Shown here: piece after piece, positions 25,902 through 34,620 of the stretch | How the letters are laid out: every line of letters starts with the position of its first letter | Position numbering within the stretch: position 1 is the stretch's first letter | NCBI GenBank assembly: GCA_947169385.1 | Contig: CAMVPR010000009.1 | Span: forward strand, 1 to 64,000 | Length of the DNA: 64,000 nucleotides | Direction: 5' to 3' | From: an uncultured Lachnospiraceae bacterium | Lineage (GTDB): Bacteria; Bacillota; Clostridia; Lachnospirales; Lachnospiraceae | Translations under genes and position numbers: made by a program | The notes under the pieces: model-generated | The model's database searches: none | What the model was told of the DNA's origin: nothing | Seen by the model: only the letters and a program-made list of their open reading frames with translations

Positions 25902-26906
25902 CTATTGATTGCTATTAAGATTGTTATATATCTTTATAACAACCCTCCTGTTGAGAGCTCTGCCCTTAGCAGTCTTATTGCTTGCCTTAGGTCTCGTATC
26001 ACCGAAACCTGAAGTCTTCATGTTGGCAGGTATAAGATTCTTCTTATCGATCAGATAATTATAAACCGATATAGCTCTCGCAGTAGAAAGCATCTGATTA
26101 TTATGATACTCACCGGAATACGGTTGATTATCAGTATGTCCCTCAATCTCAATCAATTGATTCCTGTATTTGACAAGGATATCTCCGACTCTTCCGACAA
26201 GCCTCTCAGCATCCTTGGTGAGTTCCACTCCACCACTTGCGAAAAGAATGCCGCCGTTAAGAGATATCTCAACATATTGAGCATTGTAATCCAGCCCGAC
26301 ATCTTCACTGATCTGTGAAGATTGAAGCATAGCCTCTATCTCTTCATTCATCTGTTCAGATTGTTTCTGACCGGCAGCCTGAACTTGCTCTGCCAAGCTC
26401 TGCTCCGACTGAGCATTCTGAGCCTCAGAGTCAGAATTAGAAGCAGCTGAGCCCTGTTGACCATTAGAACTCTGCTGATTATCACTCTCGGAATCTGACT
26501 GATTCTCACTTGCGCTGGTATTCTCACTCTCGTTGGTGTGATTAACCATCTTATCACTCTCTTGATCAGAGTCTACAAGCTTCTTCTCATCTTCCTTAAT
26601 CTCAGAAAGGTTATCTGATGTACCGTCAGCATTACGTCCCTGCGAATTAACATAATTGTCCATGCTTGTGAGCATGTTGAGTCCTGCGTCCACCGCCTGA
26701 CCATGTGTCAATGAAAATGAACCACCATCGAATATGCTTACCTTAGAAAACGAAGCCGAAATCTGACGCATCTTCTCAGCATCAATGGTAGAACTGGCAA
26801 AAAGCAAAATGAAGAAACACAAAAGCAGATTCATCAAATCGGAGAAAGTTGCCATCCATGCAGGAGAGCCTGCAGGTGCCTCTTCTTCTTTCTGTTTCTT
26901 AGCCAT
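25902..26906 (-). CDS. motB: MotB stator protein
   Basis: Stator subunit that anchors the motor to peptidoglycan. The 334-residue protein has one membrane helix containing the ion-binding Asp23 (FSDLMNLLLC), a long Ser/Gln/Glu/Asn-rich linker (about 95-195), and a C-terminal OmpA-type peptidoglycan-binding domain with EGHTDNQPYSG and RALNRRVVI. The linker is longer than in typical MotB (about 260 residues). Its start overlaps the motA stop by one base. Whether it uses H+ or Na+ cannot be told from sequence alone. Confidence 0.97.
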   Translation of the reverse strand: MAKKQKEEEAPAGSPAWMATFSDLMNLLLCFFILLFASSTIDAEKMRQISASFSKVSIFDGGSFSLTHGQAVDAGLNMLTSMDNYVNSQGRNADGTSDNLSEIKEDEKKLVDSDQESDKMVNHTNESENTSASENQSDSESDNQQSSNGQQGSAASNSDSEAQNAQSEQSLAEQVQAAGQKQSEQMNEEIEAMLQSSQISEDVGLDYNAQYVEISLNGGILFASGGVELTKDAERLVGRVGDILVKYRNQLIEIEGHTDNQPYSGEYHNNQMLSTARAISVYNYLIDKKNLIPANMKTSGFGDTRPKASNKTAKGRALNRRVVIKIYNNLNSNQ

Positions 26907-27694
26907 CAGCCCTCACCACCTTCACCAATCTCAGCACGAGTCTTAGGTGCCAAGAATGACTTAAGCTTCTCTTCTATCAACCTTGGGTTCTCACCGGCCT
27001 GAATAGACAAAAGTCCTTCAATCATGACCTCTTTCATTGCAATCTCTCCGGCGTTAAGCTGTTTAAGCTTGTTAGAAGCAGGTGTACCTATCCAGTTAGC
27101 TATCAAAGAACCGTACATGGTTGTAATCAAAGCCACAGCCATGTTAGGACCGATACTTGCGGTATCGGAAAGGTTCTGAAGCATGAGTACAAGACCGATA
27201 AGGGTACCGATCATACCCCACGCAGGTCCCAAGGCAGCCCACGTATCCCAGAAACTGATACGATTCTTATGCCTTGACTCTATATTAACCATCTCAATCT
27301 CTAATATTCCTCGTACCAATTCAGGATCGGTACCATCGACAATAAGTCCGACTCCCTTCTTGAGGAAAGGATCTTCTATACCGTTAGCAGCCTCCTCCAA
27401 CGCCAAAAGCCCCTCTTTACGGGCAACGTTAGAAAGATCCATAATACTGCTTATAATCTGCTTCTCATCGTTATTAGGGACTTTAAAAATCAAAGTGAAC
27501 GAAGTAAGTCCACCAATAAAGTCCGGCAATGTATATGATGTCAAAACAGATGACAAAGAACCACCGATTGTAATAATAAGCGATGGAACATCCCAGAAAT
27601 AACCGAGTCCTGCCATTCCGTAATCACTTGATGCAACACCGAATACAAACATGCCCGCACCAAGCAAAACACCAATAAGTGACGCTAAATCCAA
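26906..27694 (-). CDS. motA: MotA stator protein
   Basis: A 262-residue stator subunit with four membrane helices, a large cytoplasmic loop between helices 2 and 3, and the conserved TWAALGPAWGMIGTLIGLVLM segment. It follows flbD by 12 bp and overlaps motB by one base. Confidence 0.97.
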   Translation of the reverse strand: MDLASLIGVLLGAGMFVFGVASSDYGMAGLGYFWDVPSLIITIGGSLSSVLTSYTLPDFIGGLTSFTLIFKVPNNDEKQIISSIMDLSNVARKEGLLALEEAANGIEDPFLKKGVGLIVDGTDPELVRGILEIEMVNIESRHKNRISFWDTWAALGPAWGMIGTLIGLVLMLQNLSDTASIGPNMAVALITTMYGSLIANWIGTPASNKLKQLNAGEIAMKEVMIEGLLSIQAGENPRLIEEKLKSFLAPKTRAEIGEGGEG

Positions 27695-27706
27695 TGTATT
27701 CCACTC

Positions 27707-27916
27707 CTAATCTTCGCGTATCTGGCGTACAATATCACCATATAAACTCATTCTATACAATTTTACTAGATTTGTAACCTCTTGTCTAGTCTCTTTTACA
27801 ATTATTTTGTGTCCGGTAGTAAGAGTAACCACAGTATCTGGTGTTTCTTCTATAAATTCAATGATATCACAATTGACCGTAAACTTGACGTCATTAAGCT
27901 TAGTCAACTCAATCAT
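27707..27916 (-). CDS. flbD: FlbD flagellar protein
   Basis: A 69-residue small protein of the FlbD family found in many flagellar clusters, typically just before motAB, with the motif MIELTKLNDVKFTVNCDIIE followed by T-G-HKIIVKET. The start is the ATG at 27916 with GGAGGTGA; the longer in-frame reading to 28036 runs through the terminator and promoter region. It opens the second flagellar transcription unit. Confidence 0.93.
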   Translation of the reverse strand: MIELTKLNDVKFTVNCDIIEFIEETPDTVVTLTTGHKIIVKETRQEVTNLVKLYRMSLYGDIVRQIRED

Positions 27917-27959
27917 ACAATCACCTCCGGCTAAAAAAAAGATATAGACAGCCATTTGC

Positions 27960-27988
27960 ATTATATCACATATTCCATACAAATGCAA
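27960..27988 (-). promoter_or_regulatory. Internal promoter of the flbD-motAB unit
   Basis: Minus strand: -35 TTGCAT (27983-27988), 17-bp spacer, consensus -10 TATAAT (27960-27965). It immediately follows the terminator after flgE, so the second half of the flagellar cluster can be transcribed alone. Confidence 0.75.
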
Positions 27989-27993
27989 AAATA

Positions 27994-28024
27994 CAAAAAA
28001 ATTGGCGCCGCTAAGCAGCGCCAA
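27994..28024 (-). terminator. Terminator after flgE, inside the flagellar cluster
   Basis: A GC-rich 10-bp stem with one G-U pair (28002-28011 with 28015-28024, 3-nt loop) is followed on the minus strand by a run of seven T. Confidence 0.9.
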
Positions 28025-28035
28025 CGAATACTTCA

Positions 28036-29484
28036 TTATCTCTTTAAGTTAACAAGCTCCTCAAGCAAGGTATCAGATACAGTAATGATACGCGAGTTAG
28101 CCTGGAAACCTCTCTGAGTGGTAATCATCTCGGTAAATTCGTTCGAGAGATCAACGTTACTCATCTCCAATACACCCTGAGTGATGCTTCCACCTCCGGC
28201 TGTAGGATCCTTACCGATTCCATCAAATGTACCAGAGTTGGCGGTTGTTGTATACATACTGTCTCCAACCTTCTCAAGACCGGCTGCATTCTCGAATGAC
28301 GCAACAGAAATCTGACCCAAAAGCTTGGTATCACCGTTGTCGTAAGTAGCAGTAATCTTACCGTCTGTACCGATTGCAACTCCTGACATCTCACCTGAAG
28401 TACGACCTGCACCTACACCCTTCAAGTTACCTCTCACTGATGTGAGTGTACTCTTACCGTTGTTAGCGTACATCGTGGTTGTACTCATATCTACCTGAAT
28501 ACCGCCCTCAGCTGTTCCTGCCGTTGGATCGGTAGTTGTTCCATAGAACGGATTGTCAATAGCAGTATCAACAGGCTTAATAATGAGATTGAATATATTA
28601 CCATCTGCTACAGTAACAGATGCACCGGCTGCAGGTCCGCTAAGTCCAAGGCCCTCAAAAGCACCTGTATCCTCATGATACTTAACGGTAATAGATGTAC
28701 CAGAAGCTCCGGTTCCGCCGATAGCTGCTGTGTAGCCGGCTTCCGGATTCTTAGACTGTAAGATACTCTTATTCTCAGAATCAATAATATCATCAAGTTC
28801 CATTGTATATGAACTCTGTGTCTTATCTTCTGCATTCTGCTTTAATTTATACTTAACAGTGTATGAATATCCTTCCTTGTCATAAATAGTCATACTCATA
28901 ACAAGTCCGTCTGCACTCTGAACATCTGAGTTAGTCTTGTCGATATTGCCCTTAAAGTAGTTAGCTGCAGTAGCTTCAGGTGCAACAGATAAGTTCTCAG
29001 GTGTCTGAATACCAAGAGGAGAAACCATGTCCTGCTTGATATCAAGTGTCTCAGGATCAACCTGCCATCCCATTACATGGTATCCTGACTGTGTAACAAG
29101 ATATCCTGCATCATCAACGGTAAATGCACCAACCTTGGTAAAGTAGTTAGTGTTACCATCATTTACTACGAAGAAGTTATCTCCGCTTATCTTCAAATCG
29201 TAAGGGTTATCAGTACGCTGTGCTGAACCCTCTGAAGTAGGATCTGAATAGATAGAACCAACCGAAGTACCAAGTCCTACCTGCATAGCATTGACACCAC
29301 CACGTCCTGTGTCAGCATTAGAACCTGTTGCACTCTGTGTAGTCTGTGAGAATACCTGTGTAAATGTTACTCGGCTTGTCTTATATCCTACGGTATTAAC
29401 ATTGGCAATATTGTTACCAATAACGTCCATCTTAGTCTGGTGCACTCTAAGTCCTGATACACCTGAATACAATGATCTCATCAT
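28036..29484 (-). CDS. flgE: Flagellar hook protein FlgE
   Basis: A 482-residue hook protein exported by the flagellar apparatus. It has the axial-family N-terminal motif (SLYSGVSGLRVHQTKMDVIGNN then IANVNTVGYK), a variable outer domain, and a C-terminal D0 helix (EMITTQRGFQANSRIITVSD). ATG codons at 29484 and 29481 are both possible; AGGAGG is 9 bp before the first. It is the last gene of the first flagellar unit. Confidence 0.96.
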   Translation of the reverse strand: MMRSLYSGVSGLRVHQTKMDVIGNNIANVNTVGYKTSRVTFTQVFSQTTQSATGSNADTGRGGVNAMQVGLGTSVGSIYSDPTSEGSAQRTDNPYDLKISGDNFFVVNDGNTNYFTKVGAFTVDDAGYLVTQSGYHVMGWQVDPETLDIKQDMVSPLGIQTPENLSVAPEATAANYFKGNIDKTNSDVQSADGLVMSMTIYDKEGYSYTVKYKLKQNAEDKTQSSYTMELDDIIDSENKSILQSKNPEAGYTAAIGGTGASGTSITVKYHEDTGAFEGLGLSGPAAGASVTVADGNIFNLIIKPVDTAIDNPFYGTTTDPTAGTAEGGIQVDMSTTTMYANNGKSTLTSVRGNLKGVGAGRTSGEMSGVAIGTDGKITATYDNGDTKLLGQISVASFENAAGLEKVGDSMYTTTANSGTFDGIGKDPTAGGGSITQGVLEMSNVDLSNEFTEMITTQRGFQANSRIITVSDTLLEELVNLKR

Positions 29485-29565
29485 AATAATCGACCTCCTA
29501 ATCTAAGGCCTGATATCTAAGGTTTTATCTGTCGTTCAAAAACCTATAACCTCCATAAGGTCCGG

Positions 29566-29952
29566 CTATGATATCACGGCTCCATCAATATTGGTAAATA
29601 CATTTCTTTCTTCCTGGCTCTTAAGGGCTGTTATCACTGTGTTATTAGGTATATTAACAACAAATGATAAATCATCAACAATTATCAAAGAATCTTTGAT
29701 GTTCTTCTCCCTGGCCTTAATAACTCCATCGTTAAGTCGTCTCATCTGTTCATCAGAAACGTTAAGATCTCTGCTCAACAATCTCTCGTTAGCGTGTTTA
29801 GAGAAATTAACTCTCTCATTATCACTGATTGCATTCTGATAAATAAACTTGAAACTGACCTTCGCATCTTCTTTAGGAGACTCAAATCCCTGTCCCTTAG
29901 AGTAATCTATCGAAGATGACAGTGGAGCAAACTCATTAACTATCGGATTCAT
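29566..29952 (-). CDS. Flagellar operon protein of the TIGR02530 type
   Basis: A 128-residue small protein with the family pattern (VNFSKHANERLLSRDLNVSDEQMRRLNDGV, then REKNIKDSLIIVDDLSFVVNIPNNTVITA). It is found between flgD and flgE in many Gram-positive flagellar operons; the function is unsettled. The ATG at 29952 has GGAG at a better distance than the ATG at 29958. The protein contains no membrane helix. Confidence 0.87.
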   Translation of the reverse strand: MNPIVNEFAPLSSSIDYSKGQGFESPKEDAKVSFKFIYQNAISDNERVNFSKHANERLLSRDLNVSDEQMRRLNDGVIKAREKNIKDSLIIVDDLSFVVNIPNNTVITALKSQEERNVFTNIDGAVIS

Positions 29953-29980
29953 ATGCATTCGCTCCTTTCACAAAACATCC

Positions 29981-30430
29981 TTATTCTGTGTCTTTATTGG
30001 TTGTAGCAATGTTACTCATGTAATCCATATCAACTACCGAATCAAGATCTTGATAATTATACAAGCTTCCATTGATTGAAAGATACGGCTTACCGTTCTG
30101 CATCGTTGTAAAATCAACCAATCCGCTTATAAAATCGTCCTTACCGGCAGCATCCTGTGTCTTCATAATTACATACTTACCAACAAGATTCTGTGCGCTC
30201 GCCTTGTCAAAGTTAGTGTTAAGGTTCTCCATCTCCTCAAGAGAAGTAAACTGCGCTAACTGTGACATGTACTGAGTCGAATCAGCCGGATTCATAGGAT
30301 CCTGGTATTTCATCTGAGTAACCAAAAGCTGTAGAAAAGCATCCTTACCAAGTGCATTCTTGTTCTCGATTGCGCTGGTATCGGTGATATTAGTCTGATT
30401 GCTGGTTCCTAACGGATTAATACTACTCAT
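29981..30430 (-). CDS. flgD: FlgD hook capping protein
   Basis: A 149-residue hook-cap protein that supports polymerisation of FlgE. It has the N-terminal FlgD motif (KNALGKDAFLQLLVTQMKYQDPMNPADSTQYM). It is shorter than in Gram-negatives (about 230) because the variable C-terminal tudor/Ig domains are reduced, as in Bacillus. It follows fliK by 13 bp. Confidence 0.96.
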   Translation of the reverse strand: MSSINPLGTSNQTNITDTSAIENKNALGKDAFLQLLVTQMKYQDPMNPADSTQYMSQLAQFTSLEEMENLNTNFDKASAQNLVGKYVIMKTQDAAGKDDFISGLVDFTTMQNGKPYLSINGSLYNYQDLDSVVDMDYMSNIATTNKDTE

Positions 30431-30443
30431 AGGCTTCTCCTTT

Positions 30444-31880
30444 CTATGCAGTGAAGTCTACTGAGTTGCCTGAACGTCTCATCATATCGACGTTAATTGC
30501 TTCTTCCTCAGTGAGTTCTGCATCATCTATATCTAAATCATCAAGATTAATCTGTCTCTTAGAGCCGTTCTTACCACTCTCGTTACTCTCTTCTCCTTCA
30601 AATGCCTGCTGTTCGTTGAACTCGCTGAAGCCTTCCGGATTGATTGTAACTTCTACCGCCTCTACTTTAAGACCCTGGTTGTTGAAATTCTCTTTAAGAA
30701 CAGCAATCTGTCCCTCAATAGCATTTCTTGCAGCCTGTGTCTCTGCTGTAATAGAAGCTGTGATAACGCCCTCTTTAGCAGCTACCTGAATATGTACTTT
30801 GCCAAGACTTGCAGGGTTGAGCTGAAGCTCCATAGATGTTGTATCAGCCTTGACTACAGTTCTGATCTCATCAACTATCTGGTTGATAATGTCAACCGCC
30901 TGAGCTGATGTAGCTGAAGTGTAAGATGTAGTCTGCGTAACAGCCTGTGCAAGCTCTGTAAAGACATTCTGTGAAGCAGTTGCATTAACATGTTGATTGT
31001 TAACATGTGTATGCTCACGATTGCTTCCGCTTTGGTCTTCCTTGGTCTGATTGTTAAGATTGTCGCTCTCTACTTCCACGGTAACCTTAACATCTGAAAC
31101 AACTTGAGTCTCACTCTCGGCAGTGACTTCAACGTCATCATCTTCAGTGACAACCGCCTGTTCAAAAACCTCAACTGTAGCTTTAGCTTGCTCCGGTGTT
31201 ATGTCTGTAACACCTAGCTGTTCTTTGGCTTGATTGATCTGATTCATAAGTTCCTTGACATCCATGCTCAATTCTTCATTGTTGATGATATCCATTGTGG
31301 AAGATAACTCATTGGTAGTCATAACCACTTTAAGGATATTCTCTCCATCAAGAAGATCCTCCGGCACCATATCAAGCGCCTGCATGGCATTATCAAGTTC
31401 TTCTTTAGAAATGCCCAATACACTCTGAATCAATGTCTGAATCTGTTCAATTGCTGATGTGATTGCTTCAATTGCGCTTGCAATTGCGTCCTCATCAGCT
31501 CCCTGTGTGACATCCTTGTCTGATACTGAATCATCAGTATTCTTGACTTCACGGCCATCCTTTGCCGAATCGCTTATCTTAGTCTTGCCATCATTCTTAC
31601 TGACATTATCCTTATTGTCAGTCTGATCAGACTTGTTAGTATCTTTCTGGCTCTTAACGGCGTTGTCGCTTGTCGACTTACTAACCTTAGTGTCGTTAGA
31701 GTTCTTATTCTCTACCGATTTAACCTGATTAGCGTTAGCCTGACTTGTGTCAACACTTCTTGAGCCTGCAAGATTAATAACATCTGAGAATGAGGCAGAC
31801 GATTTCGAGTCTCTCTTGCCACCTGATGAACTAACATCTGTTGACATAAGGCCCGTTCCATTAAGATTGGCTATCGTCAT
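30444..31880 (-). CDS. fliK: FliK hook-length control protein
   Basis: A 478-residue exported ruler that sets hook length and triggers the FlhB switch. The N-terminal part is Ser/Asp/Lys-rich and low complexity (residues 1-130). The C-terminal Flg_hook domain has the key segment (MELQLNPASLGKVHIQVAAK, then VEAVEVTINPEGFSE; about 345-440). The start at 31880 has GGAGG; the ATG at 31898 lies in that site. A hairpin and a possible sigma-28 site precede it. Confidence 0.94.
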   Translation of the reverse strand: MTIANLNGTGLMSTDVSSSGGKRDSKSSASFSDVINLAGSRSVDTSQANANQVKSVENKNSNDTKVSKSTSDNAVKSQKDTNKSDQTDNKDNVSKNDGKTKISDSAKDGREVKNTDDSVSDKDVTQGADEDAIASAIEAITSAIEQIQTLIQSVLGISKEELDNAMQALDMVPEDLLDGENILKVVMTTNELSSTMDIINNEELSMDVKELMNQINQAKEQLGVTDITPEQAKATVEVFEQAVVTEDDDVEVTAESETQVVSDVKVTVEVESDNLNNQTKEDQSGSNREHTHVNNQHVNATASQNVFTELAQAVTQTTSYTSATSAQAVDIINQIVDEIRTVVKADTTSMELQLNPASLGKVHIQVAAKEGVITASITAETQAARNAIEGQIAVLKENFNNQGLKVEAVEVTINPEGFSEFNEQQAFEGEESNESGKNGSKRQINLDDLDIDDAELTEEEAINVDMMRRSGNSVDFTA

Positions 31881-31899
31881 CGAAATGCCTCCTTTCAAG

Positions 31900-31944
31900 A
31901 TATTGTATATATGACAGCGTCACACATTTACTATCATACAATAT
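31900..31944 (-). other. Hairpin in the fliK leader
   Basis: ATATTGTAT (minus strand, 31936-31944) can pair with ATACAATAT (31900-31908), with a smaller TGACGCTGTCA palindrome inside. It lies 16 bp before the fliK ribosome binding site. It could influence translation; this is inference. Confidence 0.35.
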
Positions 31945-31946
31945 AT

Positions 31947-31974
31947 ATATCGGACAAATGAATGCTCCACTTGA
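31947..31974 (-). promoter_or_regulatory. Candidate sigma-28 promoter before fliK
   Basis: Minus strand TCAA (31971-31974), 16-bp spacer, TCCGATAT (31947-31954), resembling the sigma-D consensus TAAA-N15-GCCGATAT. The -35 is weak and the site is inside an operon, so confidence is low. Confidence 0.3.
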
Positions 31975-31977
31975 TAG

Positions 31978-32766
31978 TTAAGACGACATTTTTTTGGTAA
32001 CTTTTGCAGCGTAAGCAGAGCTCATCTCACCCATAATCTTACCGCGCTGTTCAGGTGTCATCTCATCAAGGATAGATACAACGATATCAAGGTCGGCAGT
32101 CATCACTTCAAGTATCTTGGCAGCTTGAGCCGGTTTCATAGCAGCATATGATTCTGCCAATTCCTTCTTGTCCTCATCTTCCTTCTCTGTCTTAATAACT
32201 TCCTTGTAGAGCTTAGCAGCTGTATCCGCATCCATTGACTCGTACCATTTAACGTAGTCGTCAGGCTTAACATTATCGTTATAAACAACCTCTTTGTAGA
32301 ACTCTTCCTTAGTGTTCTCAAAAGTCTTTTGATTCTTCTCGTATACTTTAAGTTTCTTAATCTGCTTCTCTAATTCTGCTATCTTCTCAGCATCCTCCGT
32401 AGTACCTGTTGATGCATTAGAAGACGCATAGCCTGCCTTTAACGCTTCTAGCTCATTCTCTAACTCTCTGATTCTTAACACCGCCTGGGCAAGATTCCTG
32501 TAGCCGGTCTCCTCTCTTACTTCATCGTCAGTCTTCTCAGGAAGAACTCCACTGATAACAGGGATGTCACCAATCATAGGACGTAACACCTTAGAACCGA
32601 AATGTCCTACATCCATCCTTATGCATATCAATAACGCTATAACGGCAACAAGAACTATAATAAACACCAAAAACGCCGAACCGCTTCCACCCTTCTCCTT
32701 CTTAGGCGTTGCCCCTTCAAATGTCGGTATTGTATTAAATCCTTCGTTTATACGTTTCTTACTCAT
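31978..32766 (-). CDS. YlxF/MotE-like flagellar protein with MgtE-N-like domain
   Basis: A 262-residue protein between fliJ and fliK, the place of ylxF in Bacillus. It has one membrane helix (about 30-48), a coiled coil (about 80-130), and a C-terminal MgtE N-like helical repeat (AMKPAQAAKILEVM, then DLDIVVSILDEMTPEQRGKIMGEM). Related MotE proteins in Rhizobium chaperone MotB, so a stator or export-helper role is plausible. The start is MSKKRINEG at 32766 with GTGAGG; it overlaps fliJ by 8 bp. Confidence 0.8.
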   Translation of the reverse strand: MSKKRINEGFNTIPTFEGATPKKEKGGSGSAFLVFIIVLVAVIALLICIRMDVGHFGSKVLRPMIGDIPVISGVLPEKTDDEVREETGYRNLAQAVLRIRELENELEALKAGYASSNASTGTTEDAEKIAELEKQIKKLKVYEKNQKTFENTKEEFYKEVVYNDNVKPDDYVKWYESMDADTAAKLYKEVIKTEKEDEDKKELAESYAAMKPAQAAKILEVMTADLDIVVSILDEMTPEQRGKIMGEMSSAYAAKVTKKMSS

Positions 32767-33214
32767 CTTCCTCACCTGCTCTGTTATGTGTAAAACTGAC
32801 TAATTCGTCTATCTCTTTCTTCTCTTGATTGTTTAATTCTATCTTAAACTCTTCAAACTCGTTTTCTTTGAGTTTCTCATGAGTCTTTCTGTCTATCATA
32901 GCTTGATTAAGATTACGCCTCGCGTTGTCCAAAACCGCGTTAAGTGCCGCAATCTTCTTCATCTGCTGCTGTTCCTGATACTTGAGACTCGTAATGGCAT
33001 TCTCGCATTGATTGAGTTTAAGGACATCAAGCCTCTCAAGCATCAATTGACGCTTGAGTTCTTCGTATCCTTCAAGCCTCATCCTAATCGCCTCTAAGAC
33101 ATCGTTGGCCTCGTTAACTCTCATTTGCGCTTGAGAAAATGCTGTTCTCGCCTGATCTTCAAGCTTAATCTTGACATCTAATACGTTTTGCATCGAGTAT
33201 CTAAAAACAGCCAA
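32759..33214 (-). CDS. fliJ: FliJ export chaperone-escort protein
   Basis: A 151-residue coiled-coil protein that couples FliI ATPase to FlhA. It shows the family opening (FRYSMQNVLDVKIKLEDQAR) and is helical throughout. I choose a TTG start at 33214 with GGTGAG upstream; the GTG at 33223 overlaps that site. It lies 19 bp after fliI. Confidence 0.9.
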   Translation of the reverse strand: MAVFRYSMQNVLDVKIKLEDQARTAFSQAQMRVNEANDVLEAIRMRLEGYEELKRQLMLERLDVLKLNQCENAITSLKYQEQQQMKKIAALNAVLDNARRNLNQAMIDRKTHEKLKENEFEEFKIELNNQEKKEIDELVSFTHNRAGEEDE

Positions 33215-33233
33215 TCTTCTCACCGCCTATATA

Positions 33234-34553
33234 TTAATTCTGTTCAAACATCCCTGTAAGACTGCTTATCGTCTCCTCTAACGATTGTTTGGAATTGACA
33301 TCTTGTCTAAGGAAATCATTAACCGTTCCAATCTTTGAAACAGCGTAATCTATCTCAGGATTGGCTCCCGCCTTATAGGCGCCGATGTTAATAAGGTCCT
33401 CCGCCTCATTGTAGGTAGCCATGACATTTCTCATGCGACCCGCGGCTGCCTTGTGTTCAGGAGATGCAATCTGACTCATACATCTTGAGATACTGGCCAA
33501 TACATCAACTGCCGGATAATGATTACGCTGAGCAAGGCGCCTGTTAAGCACAATATGGCCATCTAGTATACTTCTTGCCGTATCTGTTATCGGCTCGTTA
33601 AAGTCATCACCGTCGACAAGGACAGTGTAAAGTCCGGTAATCGAACCCTTATCGGAGCAACCCGCTCTCTCCAAAAGTTTAGGAAGCTCTGCGTAAATGC
33701 TTGGCGGATAACCTCTGGTAACCGGTGGTTCACCAGTGGCAAGTCCTATCTCTCTCTGCGCCATACAAAAACGCGTAAGCGAATCCATCATCAGAAGTAC
33801 ATCCTTGCCCTGATCTCTAAAGTACTCAGCGACAGCAGTCGCAGTCATCGCAGCCTTCTTACGAATCAGAGCACTCTTGTCGGAGGTCGCAATAACAAGC
33901 ACTGACCTCTTCATACCTTCAGGACCCAAATCTCTCTCAATAAACTCTCTAACCTCACGACCACGCTCTCCGATAAGCGCAATAACATTGATATCGGCCT
34001 TGGTATTCCTTGCAAACATACCCATAAGCGTACTCTTGCCGACACCAGAACCCGCAAATATACCTATACGTTGCCCCTTGCCTACCGTTATCAGTCCATC
34101 AACCGCCCTGACTCCGAGCGGAAGAATCTCATCAATAATCTTCCTCTTCATAGGATCAGGCGACTTAGCATCAACCGGATACGCCTCGTTAAGGCAGTAA
34201 GTATCATAGTCTTCACCATCGGGAATACCTATTCCGTCAAGCGTTCTTCCAAGAAGCTCAGGCCCGACATATACTTGAAGCGGTTTGTTGGTATTCTCTA
34301 CATACGCACCAAGTCCAATACCCTCAACATTGTCAAAAGGCATAAGCAGAATCCTGTTGTCCTTAAAACCGACAACCTCCGCATTAACCCTGTGAAGCCC
34401 ATCCTTAGAAGAAATGACACAGACATCGTTAAGCTTGGCATCCGGTCCTATAGATTCAATAGTCAACCCAACCACCTTAGCAACCTTGCCGTATCTCTTA
34501 ACATAGTCGCCGTCTATTAGATTCATGTACTTTGAAACATCAATCTCAACCAT
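33234..34553 (-). CDS. fliI: FliI flagellar export ATPase
   Basis: A 439-residue ATPase of the flagellar type III export machine, related to F1 beta. It has Walker A (GIFAGSGVGKSTLMGM), Walker B (LLMMDSLTRF) and the family signature (PSIYAELPKLLERAG). The start at 34553 follows CGGAGTGA. A hairpin separates it from fliH. Confidence 0.98.
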   Translation of the reverse strand: MVEIDVSKYMNLIDGDYVKRYGKVAKVVGLTIESIGPDAKLNDVCVISSKDGLHRVNAEVVGFKDNRILLMPFDNVEGIGLGAYVENTNKPLQVYVGPELLGRTLDGIGIPDGEDYDTYCLNEAYPVDAKSPDPMKRKIIDEILPLGVRAVDGLITVGKGQRIGIFAGSGVGKSTLMGMFARNTKADINVIALIGERGREVREFIERDLGPEGMKRSVLVIATSDKSALIRKKAAMTATAVAEYFRDQGKDVLLMMDSLTRFCMAQREIGLATGEPPVTRGYPPSIYAELPKLLERAGCSDKGSITGLYTVLVDGDDFNEPITDTARSILDGHIVLNRRLAQRNHYPAVDVLASISRCMSQIASPEHKAAAGRMRNVMATYNEAEDLINIGAYKAGANPEIDYAVSKIGTVNDFLRQDVNSKQSLEETISSLTGMFEQN

Positions 34554-34570
34554 ATGATCACTCCGAATAT

Positions 34571-34604
34571 TTTTAAAAATTCCATATTCAAAACGAATAT
34601 GGAA
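34571..34604 (-). terminator. Terminator-like hairpin between fliH and fliI
   Basis: A perfect 10-bp stem TTCCATATTC/GAATATGGAA (34580-34589 with 34595-34604) is followed on the minus strand by TTTTTAAAAAT. It is AT-rich with a short T run, so it is probably leaky or an mRNA processing/stability element. The operon continues through it. Confidence 0.5.
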
Positions 34605-34620
34605 TGAAAATGCTATATCA

